Below are positions 38,141 through 42,833 of a stretch of 42,833 nt of DNA, in pieces. Position 1 is the first letter of the stretch. Each line of letters starts with the position of its first letter. Location of the stretch: positions 1 through 42,833 of the forward strand of contig NZ_JTHF01000232.1 of NCBI RefSeq assembly GCF_001043895.1, read 5' to 3'. The notes beneath the pieces were generated by a model. That model ran no database searches, had not been told where the DNA came from, and was given only the letters and a program-made list of their open reading frames with translations. The translations under genes were made by a program, and so were the position numbers. Origin of the DNA: Methylobacterium indicum. GTDB lineage: Bacteria; Pseudomonadota; Alphaproteobacteria; Rhizobiales; Beijerinckiaceae.

Positions 38141-38178
38141 GCATCCCGGGGCCTCGGCCGCGCCGAGCCCCGGGATGC
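38141..38178. terminator. Long hairpin between convergent genes (bidirectional terminator candidate)
   Basis: GCATCCCGGGGC (38141-38152) pairs with GCCCCGGGATGC (38167-38178); TCGG/CCGA extends the stem after a one-base bulge. It lies between the stops of the DUF333 gene (plus) and the radical SAM gene (minus). No T-tract is seen on either strand. Confidence 0.55.
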
Positions 38179-38203
38179 GCGCCCGATGACGGGCGCGGGC
38201 CGA

Positions 38204-39811
38204 TCAGGCCGCCTGCCGGGCCCCGGCCGCGGCTTCCGCCTTCGCCTTGTCCTGCGCCGCGTAGAACGAGGCGTTGTGCTCGCCCCGCAGGGCCTCGCGG
38301 GTGAAGCGGATCAGGTGATGGGCGACGAAGCCCATGTTGAACACCGCCTCGATCTGCCCGCGCTTCAGCGCGTAGCCGGCCGCCCGCCAGAAGGCCCGGC
38401 GATAATCGGAATGCAGCCCGACCTGGGTGACGATGTTGAAGCCGAGGATCAGCCCGCGGCGCAGGTTGGTGAAGGTCAGCTTGCCGGCGGTCGGTGTGGT
38501 GATCCGGTTCGGATAGGTGACGTCGCACTGGCGCTTGAAGCGCTCGAACAGGTGCTCGGGCGAGTAGGCATGCGCGATGGCCCGGCGCCAGGAGCCCACC
38601 ACCTCGTCGTGCGGGCGCTTGAACAGCACGTTCGATTCGAGGCTCGCGTCGTGGACGAGCCGCCCCTCCCGCTCCAGCCGGTCCCAGAGCGGAGTCTTGG
38701 GCAGGGCTTGCAGCAGGTTGATGGTCAGGACGGGAATCGCCGAGCGGTCGATGAAGTCGATCAGGTTCTGCTCGGACTTGTCGGAATCGGTATCGAGACC
38801 CAGGATGATGCCCGACGTCACCTCGAGCCCGTAGGAGTTCAGGGTCTCGATCGCCTCGTACATCGGCACGGCGGCGTTGTGGGTCTTGTCGATGCCCTTG
38901 AGCGCGTCGGCCTCCGGCGTCTCGATGCCGACGAAGACCGTCATGAAGTTTGCCTGACGCATCAGCTCGAGGATCTCGGGCTGCTTGGCCATGTTGAGCG
39001 TCGCCTCGCAGGCGAACTGGAGCGGATAGTTGTTCCGCTTCTGCCACTCCACCAGGTGGGGCAGCATCTCGCGGGTCGCCTTGCGGTTGCCGATGAAGTT
39101 GTCGTCGACGAAGTACACCACCGCCGGGTGAGCCGGCTGGGCCACGATGGCGTCGAGCTCGGCGCAGAGCTGCTCGGGAGTCTTGAGCCGCGGCTGGCGG
39201 CCGTAGAGCTGCGGGATGTCGCAGAACTCGCAGCGATACGGGCAGCCCGACGAGAATTGCAGCGAGCCGATCAGGTAGCGCTTGAGCGGCACGCGCTCGT
39301 AGGCCGGCGCCGGGAAGTCGGCGAGCGCCAGGCGGTCGGCGGTCTCGAAGCGCTCGGGCTCGGTCGGCACCGCCACGGTCTCGTCGAGGCGCCGGATCAG
39401 CCTGTCGGTGGCGTCGCCGATCTCGCCGAGATGGAGGTAGTCGAAATCCGGGTACTTTTCCGGGGCACCGGAGACGGAAGGGCCGCCCAGCACTGCGACC
39501 TTGCCGGCGGCATGCGCCCGGCGGCCGATCTCGTGGATCTGGCCCTCCTGGATGTGCATGCCCGACACGAACACCGCGTCGGCCCAGGCGAAATCCTCGG
39601 GGCCGGCCCGAGCGATGTTCTCGTCGACGAACCGCACCTCCCATGCCTCCGGCATGTAGGCGGCGATCACGAGCAACCCTTGCGGCGGCATGAACGCCTT
39701 CACGCCGCCCATCAGCGGATAGGCGTGCGAGAAGGTGCCGAACGAGGGCGTGTAGGCGGGGAAGACGCAGAGGATGCGTCGCGAGGAGGAGACCGGGACG
39801 GTGCTGCGCAT
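38204..39811 (-). CDS. B12-binding radical SAM protein with C-terminal DUF4070 (HpnP-like)
   Basis: About 535 residues. The N-terminal cobalamin-binding domain starts RRILCVFPAYTPSFGTFSHA and includes FVDENIARAGPEDFAWADAV and AVLGGPSVSG. The radical SAM CxxxCxxC is in FSSGCPYRCEFCDIPQLYGR (Cys about 189, 193 and 196). The segments VVYFVDDNFIGNRK and TINLLQALPKTPLWDRL are strongly like the hopanoid C-2 methylase HpnP. The C-terminal part corresponds to DUF4070. Methylation of hopanoid lipid is a reasonable guess for Methylobacterium, but paralogs with other substrates exist. The start codon lacks a clear Shine-Dalgarno. It follows rplA on the same strand after a strong terminator. Confidence 0.85.
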   Translation of the reverse strand: MRSTVPVSSSRRILCVFPAYTPSFGTFSHAYPLMGGVKAFMPPQGLLVIAAYMPEAWEVRFVDENIARAGPEDFAWADAVFVSGMHIQEGQIHEIGRRAHAAGKVAVLGGPSVSGAPEKYPDFDYLHLGEIGDATDRLIRRLDETVAVPTEPERFETADRLALADFPAPAYERVPLKRYLIGSLQFSSGCPYRCEFCDIPQLYGRQPRLKTPEQLCAELDAIVAQPAHPAVVYFVDDNFIGNRKATREMLPHLVEWQKRNNYPLQFACEATLNMAKQPEILELMRQANFMTVFVGIETPEADALKGIDKTHNAAVPMYEAIETLNSYGLEVTSGIILGLDTDSDKSEQNLIDFIDRSAIPVLTINLLQALPKTPLWDRLEREGRLVHDASLESNVLFKRPHDEVVGSWRRAIAHAYSPEHLFERFKRQCDVTYPNRITTPTAGKLTFTNLRRGLILGFNIVTQVGLHSDYRRAFWRAAGYALKRGQIEAVFNMGFVAHHLIRFTREALRGEHNASFYAAQDKAKAEAAAGARQAA

Positions 39812-39946
39812 GGCAGCGTATCTAGCACAGCCCCGCCGGAAGGCTGCCCCGCCGCATCAGCTTTTCGCCGCGCCGCTTCGCCTTAGCCGCGAGTCGCAAT
39901 GCCGCAGCGTCATTCGTCGTCGGCAAGACGCCGCCCCCGCGAACGC

Positions 39947-39980
39947 GAAACGCCCGGTCCGTTGCCGGACCGGGCGTTTC
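39947..39980 (-). terminator. Strong terminator after rplA
   Basis: A perfect 15-bp stem, GAAACGCCCGGTCCG / CGGACCGGGCGTTTC, with a 4-base loop, 30 bases after the rplA stop. It ends the secE-nusG-rplK-rplA transcript, even though the next gene is on the same strand. Confidence 0.8.
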
Positions 39981-40009
39981 AGATCGTGTTTGCGACAGTC
40001 GCGTCGGCG

Positions 40010-40717
40010 TCAGGCGCCGGCGGAGACCAGCACGCTCGAGGGATCGACCTTCACGCCCGGGCCCATCGTCGAGGAGACGGCGATGCGCTGGATGTAGGTG
40101 CCCTTGGCGCCGGCGGGCTTCGCCTTGGCGACCGCATCGGCGAAGGCGCGGATGTTCTCGACGATCTTCTGCTCGTCGAACGAGACCTTGCCGATGCCGG
40201 CATGGACGATGCCCGCCTTCTCGACGCGGAACTCGACCGAGCCGCCCTTGGCGCCGGCGACGGCGCCCTTGACGTCCATGGTGACGGTGCCGACCTTCGG
40301 GTTCGGCATCAGGCCGCGCGGGCCCAGCACCTTACCGAGGCGGCCGACCAGCGGCATCATGTCCGGGGTGGCGATGCAGCGATCGAAGTCGATCGTGCCG
40401 CCCTGGATCGTCTCGAGCAGGTCCTCGGCGCCGACGATGTCGGCACCCGCGGCCCGCGCCTCGTCGGCCTTCGGGCCGCGGGCGAACACCGCCACCCGCA
40501 CGGTCCGGCCGGAGCCGTTCGGCAGGTTGCAGACGCCGCGGACCATCTGGTCGGCGTGGCGGGGATCGACGCCGAGATTCATCGAGACCTCGAAGGTCTC
40601 GTCGAACTTGGCCTTGGCCCGCTCCTTGATCAGCTTCACCGCCTCGTCGAGCGGGTAGAGCTTGGTAACCGCGATGCCCTCGCGGGCGGCGCGGATGCGC
40701 TTGCCTGTCTGTGCCAT
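40010..40717 (-). CDS. rplA: Large ribosomal subunit protein uL1
   Basis: About 235 residues, normal for L1. The start [19 protein letters not shown] and [24 protein letters not shown] region are typical. The RNA-binding motifs include [19 protein letters not shown] and [19 protein letters not shown], the most conserved L1 segment, followed by [17 protein letters not shown]1 binds 23S rRNA at the stalk and can repress its own operon by binding the rplK leader. It lies 12 bases after rplK. Confidence 0.97.
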   Translation of the reverse strand: MAQTGKRIRAAREGIAVTKLYPLDEAVKLIKERAKAKFDETFEVSMNLGVDPRHADQMVRGVCNLPNGSGRTVRVAVFARGPKADEARAAGADIVGAEDLLETIQGGTIDFDRCIATPDMMPLVGRLGKVLGPRGLMPNPKVGTVTMDVKGAVAGAKGGSVEFRVEKAGIVHAGIGKVSFDEQKIVENIRAFADAVAKAKPAGAKGTYIQRIAVSSTMGPGVKVDPSSVLVSAGA

Positions 40718-40729
40718 GTCGCCCTCCCC

Positions 40730-41179
40730 TTACGCGGTGATCTCGAGGCCCATCGCGCGGGCGGAGCCGCGGATCATGGCGACGGCGGAATCGACCGAAT
40801 CGCAGTTCAGGTCGGGCATCTTCTTCTCGGCGATCTCGCGGATCTGCGCCTCGGAGACCTTGCCGGCGGGCGCGCCCTTGCCGGGGGTCTTCGAGCCGGA
40901 GGCCGGCTTCTTGCCGATCTTCAGGCCGGCGGCCTTCTTCAGGAAGAAGGAGACCGGGGGCTGCTTCATCTCGAAGGTGAAGGAGCGGTCCTGATACGCG
41001 GTGATGATCACCGGGATCGGGGTGCCCTTCTCGATCTGCGCGGTCTTCGCGTTGAAGGCCTTGCAGAATTCCATGATGTTGAGGCCGCGCTGACCGAGCG
41101 CGGGACCGATCGGCGGCGACGGATTGGCGGCGCCGGCCGGGACCTGAAGCTTCACGTAGCCCGTGATCTTCTTCGCCAT
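40730..41179 (-). CDS. rplK: Large ribosomal subunit protein uL11
   Basis: About 149 residues. The N-terminus [20 protein letters not shown] and the [20 protein letters not shown] segment are diagnostic; the SAM-dependent methylase PrmA usually targets this region. The C-terminal rRNA-binding part contains [21 protein letters not shown] small insertion, [14 protein letters not shown], sits in the loop before the C-terminal domain. ATG 41179 has GGGAG at good spacing. It is 181 bases downstream of nusG; that leader is where L1 control would act. Confidence 0.97.
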   Translation of the reverse strand: MAKKITGYVKLQVPAGAANPSPPIGPALGQRGLNIMEFCKAFNAKTAQIEKGTPIPVIITAYQDRSFTFEMKQPPVSFFLKKAAGLKIGKKPASGSKTPGKGAPAGKVSEAQIREIAEKKMPDLNCDSVDSAVAMIRGSARAMGLEITA

Positions 41180-41281
41180 GGGACTGCTCCCAGAATAGCC
41201 CTACTGCTTGAGGGCGGTTGCAGGTCGCGGTGCGGCCCGGGCTCCCGGAGGCGTTTCCGGGCGGGCCTTCCGCGGGTGAGA

Positions 41282-41352
41282 GGCGGCTTTTTTCGGGAGC
41301 ACCGACGACGAGGCACGCTGGCGCGCCCCGTGCGACTCGCAAAAAAACCGCC
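41282..41352. repeat. Imperfect inverted repeat with T/A runs between nusG and rplK
   Basis: GGCGGCTTTTTT (41282-41293) and AAAAAAACCGCC (41341-41352) are complementary but for one base, with 47 bases between. On the minus strand, seven T residues follow GGCGG just after the nusG stop. It may be an intercistronic terminator or attenuator structure; no proven match to an L1 site is seen. Confidence 0.45.
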
Positions 41353-41360
41353 GGGTACGA

Positions 41361-41894
41361 TCAGAGCTTCTCGACCTGACCGTATTCGAGCTCGACCGGG
41401 GTCGCCCGGCCGAAGATGGAAACCGCCACCTTGAGGCGGGAGCGGCTCTCGTCGACTTCCTCGACGATGCCGTTGAACGAGGCGAAGGGGCCGTCCGCGA
41501 CGCGGACCTGCTCGCCGACCTCGTAGGAGATCGAGGCCTTCGGGCGGTCGGTGCCTTCCTGGACCTGGCCCTTGATGCGCTCGGCCTCGGCATCCGGGAT
41601 CGGCACCGGCTTCGACTTGTCGGCCCCGAGGAAGCCCGTGACCTTCGGGGTGTTCTTGATGAGGTGGTAGACCTCGTCGGTGAGATCGCACTTCACCAGC
41701 ACGTAGCCGGGGAAGAACTTGCGCTCGGCATCGACCTTGCGGCCGCGGCGCACCTCCACGACCTTCTCGGTCGGGACCATGACCTCGTCGAACTTCTCGC
41801 TCAGGCCGCGCTGCGCCGCCTGGTCCTTGATCGACTGCGCGACCTTGTTCTCGAAGTTCGAGTAGGCGTGGACGATGTACCAGCGCTTCGACAC
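41361..41894 (-). CDS. nusG: Transcription termination/antitermination factor NusG
   Basis: About 177 residues. The NGN domain begins [20 protein letters not shown] and has the RNA-polymerase-binding [20 protein letters not shown]. The KOW domain reads [20 protein letters not shown]. NusG couples RNA polymerase to Rho or ribosomes. The start is taken as GTG 41894 because GGAG lies 8 bases upstream; a GTG at 41903 would add three residues. It is between secE and rplK on the same strand. Confidence 0.96.
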   Translation of the reverse strand: MSKRWYIVHAYSNFENKVAQSIKDQAAQRGLSEKFDEVMVPTEKVVEVRRGRKVDAERKFFPGYVLVKCDLTDEVYHLIKNTPKVTGFLGADKSKPVPIPDAEAERIKGQVQEGTDRPKASISYEVGEQVRVADGPFASFNGIVEEVDESRSRLKVAVSIFGRATPVELEYGQVEKL

Positions 41895-41958
41895 GGCGTT
41901 CACTCCAATCCGGCGGCGGCCCCGTCGCGGGCCGGCATCAGCCGGGTCTTCTGTTCGA

Positions 41959-42267
41959 TCAGGCCCCGATGCCCAGCACCAGCGTCACGGCGTAGCGCAG
42001 CACCTGGTCGGCGACGGTGAAGAACACGCTCGCCACCACCACCATGACGAACACCATCAGGGTGGTCACCAGCGTCTCCTTGCGGGTGGGCCAGGTGACC
42101 TTCCGGCCCTCGTCGCGGACCTGCTGCAGGAACTCGAACGGGCCGACGCGCTTCTGTGCCGGGCGCGCGGGCGGCGTCGGCGACGCGGAGCCGCCGCGGG
42201 CCGGCGGCGTGTTCCGGGAGGCGTTGCGCCCGAGGTCCATCTTCTTCGTCGCTTCGTTCGATGCCAT
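41959..42267 (-). CDS. secE: Preprotein translocase subunit SecE
   Basis: About 102 residues. After a poorly conserved, Pro/Ala/Arg-rich N-terminal stretch of about 50 residues comes the SecE signature [20 protein letters not shown] followed by [20 protein letters not shown], the single membrane helix. SecE clamps SecY in the Sec channel. ATG 42267 is used; a later ATG (42240, MDLGRN) remains possible since no strong Shine-Dalgarno marks the first. It lies between tRNA-Trp and nusG, the standard order. Confidence 0.93.
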   Translation of the reverse strand: MASNEATKKMDLGRNASRNTPPARGGSASPTPPARPAQKRVGPFEFLQQVRDEGRKVTWPTRKETLVTTLMVFVMVVVASVFFTVADQVLRYAVTLVLGIGA

Positions 42268-42462
42268 GGCTCGGACAACCGATGCGCTCGAAACCAACGG
42301 CGGCGGCGGGCTGAAGGATCACCCCCGGCCCGCGAAGCCGCCTGTTCGATCTGGGATGGGGGCAGCGTCTAGCGCAGTTGCCTGCGCTTGTCGACTGTCC
42401 CGGATGAATTGTTACGGAGATCTGCCGGCTTTCGCTGGAGGCTCCGGTCGGCTCGCGGTTCC

Positions 42463-42539
42463 TGGCAGGAGTGGAGGGACTCGAACCCCCAACCCCCGGT
42501 TTTGGAGACCGGTGCTCTGACCAGTTGAGCTACACTCCT
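42463..42539 (-). tRNA. tRNA-Trp (anticodon CCA)
   Basis: 77 bases including encoded CCA. The acceptor arms are AGGAGTG and CACTCCT with discriminator G. The anticodon stem CCGGT/ACCGG encloses loop CTCCAAA, anticodon CCA (42503-42505 on minus). The T arm contains GGTTCGAGTCC. It directly precedes secE, as in most bacteria. Confidence 0.97.
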
Positions 42540-42833
42540 GCAGCGCCGCGGCGCGACCGCTGCTTAGCCGCTTTGCCGGCCCGGATGCAAGCGGAATGTC
42601 GCGAGATCGTCGTGCGCTCCCGCAATCTGCCTCCGGTCGCCCACCGGGCACCCGCGGGAGGACGGCGATCCGACAGGATCCCGCGCCGCGACCGGACAGG
42701 CCGTGACGGCGATCGGTGACATCGTGGCCCGGACGGAGGCGATCAGCGCCGTTCTCGTCCTCCCTCACCGCAGCCTTGGACCTGCAGGCAGCCTCGAACC
42801 AGGAGGATGGGACGACGCAGGAGATCGTGCGCA

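Noticed and set aside
39899..41434. 511-codon open frame on plus across rplA and rplK
   Set aside because: Antisense to two highly conserved ribosomal protein genes; no coding features.
42412..42768. Open frame on minus across tRNA-Trp
   Set aside because: Overlaps the whole tRNA gene; not a protein gene.

Overview
The window is very G+C-rich chromosomal DNA of an alphaproteobacterium. The most likely source is Methylobacterium or a close relative. This rests on protein content (GltB/GltD, NusG/L11/L1, a hopanoid-methylase-like radical SAM protein, BTLCP and DUF459 proteins), on RIME-like intergenic palindromic repeats and on paired CtrA-type boxes. The assignment comes from recognised sequence character, not from a database search. 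About 36 protein genes, two tRNA genes (Thr-CGT, Trp-CCA) and several repeats and hairpins can be supported.

Layout. 1-283: a perfect fold-back inverted repeat at the very edge, probably a contig-end artefact. 130-5869: an envelope or exopolysaccharide locus made of two divergent units, FemAB-like transferase/flippase/polymerase on minus and polysaccharide deacetylase/glycosyltransferase on plus. 5947-6418: a RIME-like repeat and a small hypothetical gene. 6691-9461: an Lrp/AsnC regulator, folC, and a two-TM membrane protein. 9590-11902: a tightly overlapping minus-strand unit, terB-like / class I amidotransferase / lrgA / lrgB. 12162-16141: tRNA-Thr, a spermidine-synthase-like protein, an AraC regulator, a small exported protein and a Bcr/CflA-type MFS exporter. 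16183-18851: a periplasmic BTLCP cysteine peptidase behind two CtrA-type boxes, a small membrane protein, and a DUF459 SGNH hydrolase. 18855-21077: a TonB-dependent siderophore receptor. 21436-28782: glutamate synthase, with a glutathione S-transferase and a BrnT/BrnA toxin-antitoxin pair lying between gltB and gltD. 29499-32399: threonine aldolase, an exported AhpD-fold protein and an exported PepSY-like protein. 32616-37709: a complete branched-chain amino-acid-type ABC importer in which LivM and LivG are fused. 37734-38178: a second RIME-like repeat, a DUF333 protein and a strong hairpin. 38204-39811: a B12-binding radical SAM protein. 39947-42539: the tRNA-Trp / secE / nusG / rplK / rplA translation-transcription block ending in a strong terminator.

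How the genes work together. The left 6 kb should make, flip, polymerise and trim a surface polysaccharide. gltB and gltD together form NADPH-dependent glutamate synthase for ammonia assimilation. The liv cluster supplies all parts of one importer: binding protein, two permease domains and two ATPases. secE, nusG, rplK and rplA are the standard block, but rplJL-rpoBC does not follow it here.

No CRISPR array, prophage, insertion sequence or recognisable new defence system was seen. The least ordinary features are the tandem CtrA-type boxes at the cysteine peptidase gene, the toxin-antitoxin pair inside the glutamate synthase operon, the LivM-LivG fusion with an extra membrane hairpin, the TerB/amidotransferase/LrgAB unit, and the fold-back repeat at the left edge.
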